Positions 17,401 through 26,234 of a DNA stretch of 64,000 bases are shown one piece after another. Both the position numbers and the translations under genes were made by a program. Below the pieces are notes generated by a model. It searched no databases and had not been told where the DNA came from. It saw only the letters and a list, made by a program, of their open reading frames with translations. Origin of the DNA: Agromyces fucosus (GTDB lineage: Bacteria > Actinomycetota > Actinomycetes > Actinomycetales > Microbacteriaceae); contig NZ_SDPO01000001.1 in the NCBI RefSeq assembly GCF_004134865.1, forward strand, positions 310,001 through 374,000, read 5' to 3'. Every line of letters starts with the position of its first letter. Position 1 is the first letter of the stretch.

Positions 17401-20400
17401 ATGGGGTGGAACAATCCGGGCATTCCGTGGTCGGAGCTCGAGCGCAAGCTCTCCGACGAGCGCCGGCCGGGTGCCCCGAAGACCATCGGCGACGGCGGCG
17501 ACTCGCCCGCATGGAGCCGCAAGCGCCATCCGTACCGTCCGTCGGAGGGACTCGCGGCGCCGACCGGGCCGATCGTGCCCTACGCCGAACTGCACGCGCA
17601 CTCGAACTTCAGCTTCCTCGACGGCGCCTCCTCACCCGAGCAGCTCGTCGAGGAGGCGCAGCGCCTGGGGCTCACGGGGCTCGCCATGACCGACCACGAC
17701 GGCTTCTACGGCATCGTGCATTTCGCCGAGGCCGCCGAGAGCTTCCCCGAGCTGCAGACGGTCTTCGGCGCCGAGCTCTCGCTCGGGCTGCAGGGGCCGC
17801 AGAACGGCTTCGCCGACCCCGAGGGCGAGCACCTGCTCGTGCTCGCCCGACGGGAGGCCGGCTACCACCGGCTCGCGGGTGCGATCACCGACGCCCAGCT
17901 CGCCGGCGGCGAGAAGGGGCGACCGGTGTACTCCCTCGAAGCGCTCGCCGAACGCGCCGACGGCGAGTGGGTCGTGCCGACCGGGTGCCGCAAGGGCGCC
18001 GTGCGCCGTGCGCTCGCCGAGGGCGGGGCGGATGCCGCGGCGCGCGAGCTCGATCGCCTCGCCGCGCTCTTCGGGCGCGACAACGTCGTCGTCGAGCTCT
18101 TCGACCACGGGCATCCCTTCGACCAGGAGGCCAACGACGCCCTCGCCGGTCTCGCCGAGCGGGCGGGGCTCCCGCTCCTCGCGACGAACGCCGTGCACTA
18201 CGCGACGCCGCCCGAGCACCGCCTGGCCTCCGCCCTCGCCGCGGTGCGGGCTCGCCGCAGCCTCGACGAGCTCGACGGGTGGCTGCCGGCCTCCGATCAG
18301 CTGCACCTGCGCAGCGGTGCCGAGATGGCCGCCCGGTTCGCCCGCTACCCCGGCGCCGTCGCGCGCTCGGTGACGCTCGCCGACGATCTCGCCTTCACCC
18401 TGCGCAGTGCCCGCCCGAAGCTGCCGAGACAAGAGGTTCCGGCGGGGCACACGCCGATGAGCTGGCTGCGGGTGCTCGTCTGGCGGGGCGCCGAGGAGCT
18501 CTACCCCGGTGTGCCGCAGCACGTGCGCGAGCGGCTCGAGCGCGAGCTCGACGTCATCGAGCTGAAGGACTTCTCGGGCTACTTCCTGATCGTGCACGAC
18601 ATCGTGGCCGAGGCGCGGCGCCGCGGCATCCTCTGTCAGGGTCGCGGCTCGGCGGCGAACTCGGCGGTCTGCTACGCCCTGCGCATCACCGCGGTCGACT
18701 CGATCGGGTACCGGCTGCCGTTCGAGCGCTTCCTCTCGGCGCTCCGCGACGAGGAACCCGACATCGACGTCGACTTCGACTCCGACCGGCGCGAGGAGAT
18801 CATCCAGTACGTCTACGCGAAGTACGGCCGGCAGAACGCAGCGCAGGTGGCGAACGTCATCAGCTACCGGCCGAAGGCCGCGGTGCGCGACATGGCGAAG
18901 GCGCTCGGGTACTCCACCGGACAGCAAGACGCCTGGTCGCGGCAGGTCGAGCGATGGGGCGCCGTCGTCGAGAGCGACGACCACGACATCCCCGACGCCG
19001 TCGTCGAACTCGCGGGGCAGGTGCTGACCTTCCCGCGTCACTTGGGTATCCACTCGGGCGGCATGGTGCTCACCGACCGGCCCGTCGGCGAGGTGGTGCC
19101 GATCGAGCACGCTCGCAAGGAGAACCGCACCGTGGTGCAGTGGGACAAAGACGACTGCGCGTGGATGGGCCTCGTGAAGTTCGACCTGCTCGGTCTCGGC
19201 ATGCTCGCCGCCCTGCAGTACACGTTCGACCTCGTGCGCGAGTCGACGGGCGAGGTGTGGGAGCTCGCGACCCTGCCGAAAGAGGAGGGGGCGGTCTACG
19301 ACATGCTCTGCCGCGCCGACTCGATCGGCGTGTTCCAGGTCGAGAGCCGTGCGCAGATGGGCACGCTCCCCCGGCTGAAGCCCCGGTGCTTCTACGACCT
19401 CGTGGTCGAGATCGCGCTCATCAGGCCCGGTCCGGTGCAGGGCGGCGCGGTGCATCCGTACATCCGCCGTCGCACGGGCGAAGAGCAGGTCAGCTACCTG
19501 CATCCGAAACTCGAACCGGTGCTCGAGCGCACGCTGGGCGTGCCGCTCTTCCAGGAGCAGCTCATGCAGATGGCGGTCGCGGTCGGCAACTGCAGCGCCG
19601 CCGACGCCGACCTGCTGCGGCGGGCCATGGGCTCCAAGCGCGGGGTCGAGAAGATCGAGCGGCTGAAGGCGAAGCTCTACGCCGGCATGGCCGAGAACGG
19701 CATCGAGGGCGAGGTCGCCGACTCGATCTACGAGAAGATCGAGGCCTTCGCGAACTTCGGCTTCGCCGAGAGCCACGCGCTGAGCTTCGGGCTCCTCGTG
19801 TACGCGAGCTCCTGGCTGAAGCTGCACTACCCGGCCGCGTTCCTCGCGGCGCTGCTGCGCGCCCAGCCCATGGGCTTCTACTCACCCCAGACGCTCACCG
19901 CCGACGCACGCCGCCACGGCGTGGAGGTGCTGCGGCCCGACATCCTGCGATCAGGGGTGCACGCGGGCCTCGAGGCCACAGGCGGCGGCCCGGCCGCTGC
20001 CGAATCAGGTCGCGACGACGGATGCCGCGCACCCACCGGTCTCGAAGCGTGCGCCGAGGCCGTGCAGGCGCCCGTCGGCGGGTTCGATCGTCGCGCGCCC
20101 GACCGCAGCACCGAGCACCGGCGTGACGGCGCGTTCGCGGTGCGGCTCGGGCTCGCCGACGTCTCCTCGATCGGGCAGGCGGTCGCCGAACGGCTCGTCG
20201 CCGAGCGCGAGGCCCGCGGGCCGTATCGCGACATGGCCGACGTCTCGCGTCGGGGCGCGCTCGATGCCGCACAGCTCGAGGCGCTCGCCGCGGCCGGCGC
20301 GTTCGACGGATTCGGCCTCGAACGTCGCGAGGCGCTCTGGATGGCGGGCGAGGCGGCGCTCGACCGCGAGGAGTACCTCGCGGGTTCCGTCGTCGTCGTG

Positions 20401-20838
20401 CAGCCGCCGTTGCTGCCGATGCTGAGCCCGGCCGAGCAAGTCGTCTACGACCTCTGGGCCACCGGCATCTCCCCCGACGACCACCCGATCAGGCACGTGC
20501 GCGAACGACTCGACGAGCGCGGGGTCATCCGCATCGACCTGCTGCAGCAGGCGGAGTCGGGGCGGCGCCTCGAGGTGGGCGGGGTCGTCACGCACCGCCA
20601 GCGGCCGGCGACCGCGAGCGGCATCACCTTCCTCAACCTCGAAGACGAATCGGGCACGCTGAACGTCATCGCGGGCGTCGGGGTGTGGAACCGCTACCGC
20701 CGCATCGCCCGCGAGGCACCGGCCATGATCGTGCGCGGCATGCTCGAGCGCTCGCCGGAGGGCGTCACCAACCTCGTCGCCGATCGATTCGAGCCACTCA
20801 CCGTGACGGCGCCGCACCGATCGCGCGACTTCCGCTGA
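17401..20838 (+). CDS. dnaE2: Error-prone DNA polymerase III alpha subunit DnaE2
   Basis: 1145 aa, the catalytic polymerase of the SOS mutasome. The PHP domain is at about 60-310 (E-L-H-A-H-S-N-F-S-F-L and T-D-H-D-G). The polymerase core has the Asp pair in P-D-I-D-V-D-F-D near 455 and the third Asp in V-K-F-D-L-L-G-L-G near 597. An OB fold lies near 1060-1130. It lacks the long tau-binding tail of DnaE1. A 60-residue low-complexity segment (about 848-908, nt 19945-20130) interrupts the region after the core and looks like an inserted linker. It lies 47 bp after imuB, in the same SOS unit. Confidence 0.94.
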   Translation: MGWNNPGIPWSELERKLSDERRPGAPKTIGDGGDSPAWSRKRHPYRPSEGLAAPTGPIVPYAELHAHSNFSFLDGASSPEQLVEEAQRLGLTGLAMTDHDGFYGIVHFAEAAESFPELQTVFGAELSLGLQGPQNGFADPEGEHLLVLARREAGYHRLAGAITDAQLAGGEKGRPVYSLEALAERADGEWVVPTGCRKGAVRRALAEGGADAAARELDRLAALFGRDNVVVELFDHGHPFDQEANDALAGLAERAGLPLLATNAVHYATPPEHRLASALAAVRARRSLDELDGWLPASDQLHLRSGAEMAARFARYPGAVARSVTLADDLAFTLRSARPKLPRQEVPAGHTPMSWLRVLVWRGAEELYPGVPQHVRERLERELDVIELKDFSGYFLIVHDIVAEARRRGILCQGRGSAANSAVCYALRITAVDSIGYRLPFERFLSALRDEEPDIDVDFDSDRREEIIQYVYAKYGRQNAAQVANVISYRPKAAVRDMAKALGYSTGQQDAWSRQVERWGAVVESDDHDIPDAVVELAGQVLTFPRHLGIHSGGMVLTDRPVGEVVPIEHARKENRTVVQWDKDDCAWMGLVKFDLLGLGMLAALQYTFDLVRESTGEVWELATLPKEEGAVYDMLCRADSIGVFQVESRAQMGTLPRLKPRCFYDLVVEIALIRPGPVQGGAVHPYIRRRTGEEQVSYLHPKLEPVLERTLGVPLFQEQLMQMAVAVGNCSAADADLLRRAMGSKRGVEKIERLKAKLYAGMAENGIEGEVADSIYEKIEAFANFGFAESHALSFGLLVYASSWLKLHYPAAFLAALLRAQPMGFYSPQTLTADARRHGVEVLRPDILRSGVHAGLEATGGGPAAAESGRDDGCRAPTGLEACAEAVQAPVGGFDRRAPDRSTEHRRDGAFAVRLGLADVSSIGQAVAERLVAEREARGPYRDMADVSRRGALDAAQLEALAAAGAFDGFGLERREALWMAGEAALDREEYLAGSVVVVQPPLLPMLSPAEQVVYDLWATGISPDDHPIRHVRERLDERGVIRIDLLQQAESGRRLEVGGVVTHRQRPATASGITFLNLEDESGTLNVIAGVGVWNRYRRIAREAPAMIVRGMLERSPEGVTNLVADRFEPLTVTAPHRSRDFR

Positions 20839-20870
20839 ACCTCGCAGCTGCCGGGAGCGGTCCTGCGGAA

Positions 20871-20930
20871 TACCCTGAGGTCGTGGACAGCTGCGATCCA
20901 CGAGCACCGAGCCGAGGCGCCCCGCGATGA
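20871..20930 (+). promoter_or_regulatory. Promoter with a leaderless 15-codon upstream ORF coupled to the MFS gene
   Basis: TACCCT (20871-20876) is followed 6 nt later by GTG (20883). That spacing matches the many leaderless starts of this window. The reading frame encodes 15 residues and ends at TGA 20928-20930, which overlaps the ATG of the transporter gene (20927) as ATGA. Translation of the short peptide would therefore hand ribosomes to the transporter start. Confidence 0.5.
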
Positions 20931-22114
20931 CGGGCCCGCCTGCCGCACAGCGCCTGTTCTCGCCCGCCTTCATCGCGCTGGGCGTCGCGGAGCTCGCCTA
21001 CTTCACCGCGGTCGGGGTGTCGATCTACGCACTGCCGCTCACCGTCACCGGCCCGATCGGCGGCGACGAGGCGATGGCAGGCCTGGCGTTCGGGGCCTTC
21101 GCCCTGTCCGCCCTGGTACTGCGTCCCGTCGCCGGGCGCCTGACGGACACCCTCGGCCGGCGGCCCCTGCTCCTCGGGGGCGCACTCACCGCAGCGCTGA
21201 GCCTGGCATTGCTCGCGACCGCCGGCGACCTCGTCACGATCATCGCGTTGCGCCTCCTCGCCGGCGTCGCCGAGGCGGCGTTCTTCGTCGCCGGATTCGC
21301 GGCCCTCGCCGACCTGGCGCCGCCCGCACGCATGGGCGAGGCCCTGTCGTACAACTCGCTCGGTCTCTACCTCGGCATCGCCCTCGGACCGCCACTCGGC
21401 GAGGTGCTCGTCGGCGTCTCCGGATTCGGGCTCGCGTGGATCGGTGCTGCCGCCCTCGCCGTGGTCGCCGCCGGTCTCTCGCTCCTCGTCGGCGAGACGA
21501 GGGAGGGGCCGCCGCCCGCGAAGGCGGATCGGCGGATCATCCACCGACCGGCGGTGCCGATCTCGCTCGGCTTCCTCGCATCCCTCGTGCCGATCGGTGG
21601 CTTCCTCACGTTCGCGGCGTTGCAGGCGGAGGCCGTCGGCTCGGTGGCCGCAAGCGCCCCGCTGCTCGTCTACGGAGGGGTGGTCGTGGTGTGCCGCATC
21701 GTCTTCGCCCGTCTTCCCGATCGGGTGCCTCCGCTCGCCCTCGGAGCAGCGGCGCTCGTGACGATCGGCATCGGCCTCGCGCTCATCGCGGCGTGGGCGT
21801 CGCCGATCGGCCTCGTGCTCGGCACTGGCGTCGCAGCGATCGGCGTCGCGTTCAGCACCCCGGCGTTCTTCGGCGCGATCTTCGCGACCGCGTCACCGTC
21901 ACAGCGCGGCGTGGCATCGGGAACGGCGAGTGCCGCCATCGACCTCGGACTCGGGCTGGGGCCGATCGTGCTCGGACTCGTCGCCCACGCCGCCGGCATC
22001 CCGTGGGCGTTCGTCGTCGGGGCGGCCGTCGCCGCCATGGGTGCACTGTGGACGCTCGTCCTCCTCCGCCGCACCGGTGCATCCGCTCGCTCGCAGGCGA
22101 ACCTGCCCACCTGA
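20927..22114 (+). CDS. MFS transporter
   Basis: 395 aa, 12 predicted membrane spans. The MFS motif A is G-R-L-T-D-T-L-G-R-R-P between TM2 and TM3 (about residues 66-76). The size and motifs suit a drug/sugar efflux permease of the DHA1 type; no substrate is evident. There is no independent ribosome site: the start overlaps a 15-codon upstream frame as ATGA. The gene lies 88 bp after dnaE2 but has its own -10, so SOS control is not implied. Confidence 0.88.
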   Translation: MTGPPAAQRLFSPAFIALGVAELAYFTAVGVSIYALPLTVTGPIGGDEAMAGLAFGAFALSALVLRPVAGRLTDTLGRRPLLLGGALTAALSLALLATAGDLVTIIALRLLAGVAEAAFFVAGFAALADLAPPARMGEALSYNSLGLYLGIALGPPLGEVLVGVSGFGLAWIGAAALAVVAAGLSLLVGETREGPPPAKADRRIIHRPAVPISLGFLASLVPIGGFLTFAALQAEAVGSVAASAPLLVYGGVVVVCRIVFARLPDRVPPLALGAAALVTIGIGLALIAAWASPIGLVLGTGVAAIGVAFSTPAFFGAIFATASPSQRGVASGTASAAIDLGLGLGPIVLGLVAHAAGIPWAFVVGAAVAAMGALWTLVLLRRTGASARSQANLPT

Positions 22115-22200
22115 CGCCAGGTCGGATGTCGCCAGAGGTGGTTCGCCGCACCACCGTGTCGGCGCAACGCCGACCACGCGGCATCCGTTAGCCTCGATCG

Positions 22201-23079
22201 GTGCCCGCGACGCCTCATGATTCCTTCCGCAGCGACCCCCATGACCGATACGGCGGCGATGTGCTCGCCGGCGATTGGAAGGCGCGCGGGCGCACGGTGA
22301 TCCCGACGGTCGAGGCCGAACGCGATCTCGTCGTCGAACTCGCCGAGAACGGGTTCTGCGGTGCCGTGATCGGCATCGAGAAGAACATCGTGGTGCTCGA
22401 GGACCGATTCGGTGCCAGACGCATGTTCCCCTTGGGCCCGGGCTTCCTCATCGACGGCGAGGCCGTGCAACTGGTGAAGCCGAAGCCGAAAGCGCCGACC
22501 GGTCGGCTGCGCACGGCGTCGGGCTCGTTCGCCGTGGAGTCGTCGCCCGCGCGAGTCGCCCTGCCGAGCCGCATCTTCGTCGAGGGGCGGCACGACGCCG
22601 AACTCGTCGAGAAGGTCTGGGGCGCCGACCTCCGCGTCGAGGGCGTCGTCGTCGAGTACCTCGAGGGCGTCGACGTGCTGGCCGACGTGCTCGCCGAATT
22701 CCGGCCCGGACCCGGCCGCAGGGCCGGGGTGCTCGTCGACCACCTCGTGGCCGGCTCGAAGGAGCAGCGCATCGCCGACGCCGTCATGCGCGGTCCGCAC
22801 GGGGCGAACGTGCTCGTCGTGGGGCATCCGTTCATCGACATCTGGCAGGGCGTGAAGCCGGCGCGCCTCGGCAAGGAGGCGTGGCCCGTGATTCCGCGGG
22901 GCATCGAGTGGAAGCACGGCGTGTGCGACGCGTTCGGCTGGCCGCACGGCGAGCAGGCCGACATCGCGCGGGCCTGGCAGCACATCCTCGGGCGGGTGCG
23001 CGGCTACGGCGACCTCGAACCCGCTCTGCTCGGCCGAGTGGAGGAGCTCATCGACTTCGTGACGGCACCCGCCGGCTGA
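22201..23079 (+). CDS. DUF3097 family protein
   Basis: 292 aa actinobacterial protein of unknown function. The N-terminal half begins with R-Y-G-G-D-V-L-A and contains V-V-L-E-D-R-F-G-A-R-R-M-F-P-L-G-P near residue 75. The second half has I-F-V-E-G-R-H-D-A-E-L-V-E-K-V-W (about 125-140) and D-H-L-V-A-G-S-K (about 180-187), which resembles a TOPRIM-type acidic pattern (E-G-x-x-D ... D-H). A nucleic-acid role is inference. The GTG start has TAGCCT (22189-22194) 6 nt upstream, so the mRNA is probably leaderless. Confidence 0.88.
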   Translation: MPATPHDSFRSDPHDRYGGDVLAGDWKARGRTVIPTVEAERDLVVELAENGFCGAVIGIEKNIVVLEDRFGARRMFPLGPGFLIDGEAVQLVKPKPKAPTGRLRTASGSFAVESSPARVALPSRIFVEGRHDAELVEKVWGADLRVEGVVVEYLEGVDVLADVLAEFRPGPGRRAGVLVDHLVAGSKEQRIADAVMRGPHGANVLVVGHPFIDIWQGVKPARLGKEAWPVIPRGIEWKHGVCDAFGWPHGEQADIARAWQHILGRVRGYGDLEPALLGRVEELIDFVTAPAG

Positions 23080-23116
23080 CGAGTCGACCGCGCGCGAGTG
23101 CCCGTGACGCTTCCCG

Positions 23117-24220
23117 CTAGACGATCGTGGTGCCGAAGGCGAGGCCGAGGAGGTACGTGACTGCCGCCGCGCCGAGGCCGATGCCGAGCTGGCGCAGCGC
23201 CCGCTTCAGCGGCGAGGCGCCCGAGAGCAGGCCCACGATCGCGCCGGTCGCGAGCAGGGCGATGCCCACGAGCACCGTCGCCGTCAGGATCGCCGGGAGG
23301 CCGGTCATGCCGAAGAGATAGGGCAGCACCGGGATCAGGGCGCCGGACGCGAAGAAGCAGAAGCTCGAGATCGCGGCGGACAGGCCGGTGCCGACCGCTT
23401 CGTCGTCGTGCTCGACGACGCTCAATGCATCGGTCGGCGCCTGCAACTGCTCTGCCGCGTGCACGCGCGCGACGACGAGAGCGGCGTGGTCGACGGCCTC
23501 CTGCTGCTCCATGCCGCGGGCACGGTAGACGAGCGCGAGCTCGTTGGCGTCGATGTCGAGGTCGGGCAGCGCCTCACGGGCGGAGGGGTCGGGAGCGGAT
23601 GCCTCGAGCAGCTCGCGCTGCGACCGCACCGAGACGTACTCGCCGGCACCCATCGACAGGGCGCCGGCGAGGAGGCCCGCGATGCCCGTGAAGAGCACGA
23701 CCGCCGCGGGCACGCCGGTTGCGCCGATGCCGAGCACGAGGGCCAGGTTCGAGACGAGTCCGTCGTTGGCGCCGAAGACCGCGGCGCGGAAGGTGCCCGC
23801 GAGCCGTCGCCGGCCGCGCGAGGCGAGCCCGCGCACGACTTCGCCGTGGATGCGTTCGTCGGCGGCCATGGCGGCCGTGGCATCGGGATCGGTGGCATAC
23901 GGTGATCGGGCTTCGGCGCGCTGCGCGAGCGCGAGCACGAAGATCGAGCCGAATCGGCGCGCGAGGGTGCCCAGCAGGCGTGTGCGCACATCGGCTCGGG
24001 GCATGCCGCGGTCATCGCCGCCGAGCAGGGCGAGCCAGTGGGCTTCGTGACGCCCCTCTGCTGCTGCGAGGGCCAGGAGGATGTCGCGCTCCTCGCCGTC
24101 GCGGCGAGCTGCGAGTTCGCGGTAGACGGCGGCCTCTGCGCGTTCGTCGGCGAGGTATCGCCGCCATCTCGCCCGGTCGGCGGCCGTGCCGGTCGCGCCG
24201 GTCGGCTGTACGTCGTTCAT
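23117..24220 (-). CDS. Ferritin-like / VIT1-CCC1 family metal transporter
   Basis: 367 aa two-domain protein. Residues about 10-140 form a ferritin-like helical bundle with E-R-A-E-A-A-V-Y and E-G-R-H-E-A-H-W carrying Glu/His ligands. The rest is a VIT1/CCC1 transporter of five membrane spans, beginning with F-G-A-N-D-G-L-V-S-N. The same architecture occurs in the MbfA iron exporters of Rhizobiales, so iron or manganese export is likely. A palindrome sits at the predicted transcription start about 70 bp upstream. An in-frame ATG at 24283 would add 21 residues without family similarity. Confidence 0.88.
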   Translation of the reverse strand: MNDVQPTGATGTAADRARWRRYLADERAEAAVYRELAARRDGEERDILLALAAAEGRHEAHWLALLGGDDRGMPRADVRTRLLGTLARRFGSIFVLALAQRAEARSPYATDPDATAAMAADERIHGEVVRGLASRGRRRLAGTFRAAVFGANDGLVSNLALVLGIGATGVPAAVVLFTGIAGLLAGALSMGAGEYVSVRSQRELLEASAPDPSAREALPDLDIDANELALVYRARGMEQQEAVDHAALVVARVHAAEQLQAPTDALSVVEHDDEAVGTGLSAAISSFCFFASGALIPVLPYLFGMTGLPAILTATVLVGIALLATGAIVGLLSGASPLKRALRQLGIGLGAAAVTYLLGLAFGTTIV

Positions 24221-24285
24221 CCTGCTCCCGTCATCGCGGGCGCTCGGCTGCCTGCGACCCGAGCTCGTCCCGCGCCATCGCATGC

Positions 24286-24313
24286 GGCCGTTCGAACGGC
24301 CTCCGCCACGCTA
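24286..24313 (-). promoter_or_regulatory. Promoter -10 and perfect 16-bp palindrome ahead of the VIT1-type transporter
   Basis: On the minus strand TAGCGT (24308-24313) is followed after 6 nt by GGCCGTTCGAACGGCC (24286-24301), a perfect 16-bp palindrome that would cover the first transcribed bases. This is a good operator position for a metal-responsive repressor. The regulator is not known. Confidence 0.5.
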
Positions 24314-24380
24314 TCGGGCAGGGTCGTCGCGATCGCCGGATTCACGCGGATTGGCAGGATTTCGGATCGCCGAACCGGGT

Positions 24381-24857
24381 TCAGCCGACGAGCTTGTTCC
24401 AGCCGTCGCCATCGGCGTGCTCGAAGATGAGGTTCGTCTCGGTGTGTGCGACGGCGGGGTGCCCTGTCAGGTAGTTCAGCACGAACTCCCGCAGTTCTTC
24501 GGCATCGCGCGCGGCGACGTGGATCAGGTAGTCCTCGGCGCCGGCCATGTGGAAGACGCCGATCACGCCCGGCAGGTGCGGCACGGCCTGACGGAACGCG
24601 TCGATCTCGCTGCGGTCGTGCTTGACGAGACGGATCGCGATGAGCGCCTGCAATGAGACGCCGAGCGAGGCGAGGTCGACATCGACGCGATAGCCGCGAA
24701 CGGTACCGAGGGTCTGCAGGCGTCGGAGCCGGAGCGATACGGTGGACTCGGCGACCCCGACTTCCGCGGCGAGGGCGGCACCCGAGGCGCGTGCATTCGT
24801 CGAGAGGGCCTGAAGGAGAGCCCGGTCGACTCGATCGAGTTCCGGCTTCTGCGCCAC
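24381..24857 (-). CDS. Lrp/AsnC family transcriptional regulator
   Basis: 158 aa with an N-terminal winged helix-turn-helix (about 5-60; L-D-R-V-D-R-A-L-L-Q and V-G-V-A-E-S-T-V-S) and a C-terminal RAM ligand-binding domain (about 70-145). The GTG at 24857 was chosen because GAGGAG lies 6 nt upstream; the frame stays open further but has no ribosome site there. It is divergent from a PLP-dependent sulfur amino acid enzyme with a 109-bp shared promoter region, so it probably controls that gene in response to an amino acid. Confidence 0.9.
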   Translation of the reverse strand: MAQKPELDRVDRALLQALSTNARASGAALAAEVGVAESTVSLRLRRLQTLGTVRGYRVDVDLASLGVSLQALIAIRLVKHDRSEIDAFRQAVPHLPGVIGVFHMAGAEDYLIHVAARDAEELREFVLNYLTGHPAVAHTETNLIFEHADGDGWNKLVG

Positions 24858-24966
24858 GGTGGTCTCCTCAGGGGTCGAAACTGCAGAACATTCGAGATTT
24901 CGAGCGTATCGCATCGAACCTTCACGTTGGTTTGCCGAACGTCACAGATTCTGCTTGATTCGACCC

Positions 24967-26199
24967 ATGCAGACATCGTCGTCGCATCTCGAGACCCGTG
25001 CCGTCCACGGCGGTATGACGGGCGTTCGAGAGAGCGGATCCCATGTGCCAGTGATCGACTTCTCCACCACGAACCCGCTCGGCGACGTCGAGACCGGCGG
25101 CGCCTCGTATGAGGAACTCGCAACGGGCCACGACCTCGGCGAGGGCCGGTCGGCGGTGTACCAGCGGCTCTGGCAGCCCGGCGTGGCACGATTCGAGGCG
25201 TCGCTCTCGGGGCTCGAGGGCACCGAGGGTGCGGTCGCGTTCGCGAGCGGCATGGCGGCGCTCGCCGCCGTGCTCATCGCCACGGCGTCCGCGGGTCGCC
25301 CCCACATCGTCGCGGTGCGCCCCTTGTACGGCGGCACCGACCACGTGCTCGCGAGCGGCCTGCTCGGCACCGAGGTCACCTGGACGGATGCCGCGGGCAT
25401 CGCGAGCGCCATTCGGCCCGACACCGGCCTCGTCGTCATCGAGACGCCCGCGAACCCGACGCTCGAACTCCTCGACATCCGGGCGATCGCGGATGCCGCG
25501 GGCGACGTGCCCGTGCTCGTCGACAACACCTTCGCGACCCCCGTGCTGCAACGCCCGGTCGAGCACGGCGCCACCCTCGTGCTGCACAGCGCGACCAAGT
25601 ACCTGGGCGGCCACGGCGATGTCATGGGCGGAGTCGTGGCCGCCGACGCGGCCTGGGTCGAACGCCTTCGGCAGGTTCGCGCCCTGACCGGCGGGCTGCT
25701 GCACCCGATGGGCGCGTACCTCCTGCACCGTGGCCTCCGCACCCTTCCGCTGCGCGTCCGCGCGCAGCAGGCGACCGCCGCGGCGCTCGCCGAGCGTCTG
25801 CTCGCCCATCCCGCCGTCGCGAGCGTGCACTACCCGGGGCTCCCCGGCCAAGACCCTGCAGGCCTCATCGGTCGTCAGCTCGAGGGACCGGGGTCGATCA
25901 TCGCGCTCGACCTCGTCGGCGGATACGACGCCGCAGCGAGGTTCACCGAGTCCTGCGAGCTCGTCACGCACGCCGTGTCCCTCGGCGGCGTGGACTCGCT
26001 CGTGCAGCACCCGGCATCGCTGACCCACCGGCCCGTCGCCGGCGAGGCGAAGCCCGGTGCGGGCATCGTGCGCCTCGCGATCGGCCTCGAGCACGTCGAC
26101 GACCTCACCGACGACCTCATGGCCGCGCTCGACCGGGCAGCCGAGCTCGGCGGGCTCGACGGCGGCGCCGAAACCAGGGAAGCCGCGAACGCGCGCTGA
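24967..26199 (+). CDS. PLP-dependent trans-sulfuration enzyme (cystathionine/methionine gamma-lyase family)
   Basis: 410 aa fold-type I PLP enzyme. The PLP lysine is K211 in S-A-T-K-Y, the Asp ligand is in L-V-D-N-T-F-A near 186, and G-M-A-A-L near 96 contacts the phosphate. Family members act on cystathionine, homocysteine or methionine. The divergent Lrp gene and the G-H-G-D-V-M-G-G segment favour a methionine gamma-lyase-like or cystathionine gamma-lyase role, but the sequence does not decide. The ATG at 24967 gives a usual N-terminus. Confidence 0.88.
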   Translation: MQTSSSHLETRAVHGGMTGVRESGSHVPVIDFSTTNPLGDVETGGASYEELATGHDLGEGRSAVYQRLWQPGVARFEASLSGLEGTEGAVAFASGMAALAAVLIATASAGRPHIVAVRPLYGGTDHVLASGLLGTEVTWTDAAGIASAIRPDTGLVVIETPANPTLELLDIRAIADAAGDVPVLVDNTFATPVLQRPVEHGATLVLHSATKYLGGHGDVMGGVVAADAAWVERLRQVRALTGGLLHPMGAYLLHRGLRTLPLRVRAQQATAAALAERLLAHPAVASVHYPGLPGQDPAGLIGRQLEGPGSIIALDLVGGYDAAARFTESCELVTHAVSLGGVDSLVQHPASLTHRPVAGEAKPGAGIVRLAIGLEHVDDLTDDLMAALDRAAELGGLDGGAETREAANAR

Positions 26200-26230
26200 G
26201 GACCCGTCCCGGCGTGCGCTGAGCGGGTCC
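26200..26230. terminator. Possible bidirectional terminator between convergent genes
   Basis: GGACCCG (26200-26206) and CGGGTCC (26224-26230) form a 7-bp stem around a 17-nt GC-rich loop, between the convergent PLP enzyme and MFS genes. No T-run is seen on either strand. Confidence 0.4.
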
Positions 26231-26234
26231 CGGC

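Noticed and set aside
17394..20126. 910-codon second frame inside dnaE2
   Set aside because: Overlaps dnaE2 in another frame, has no recognisable domain and is Arg/Ala-rich as expected for a GC-driven shadow.
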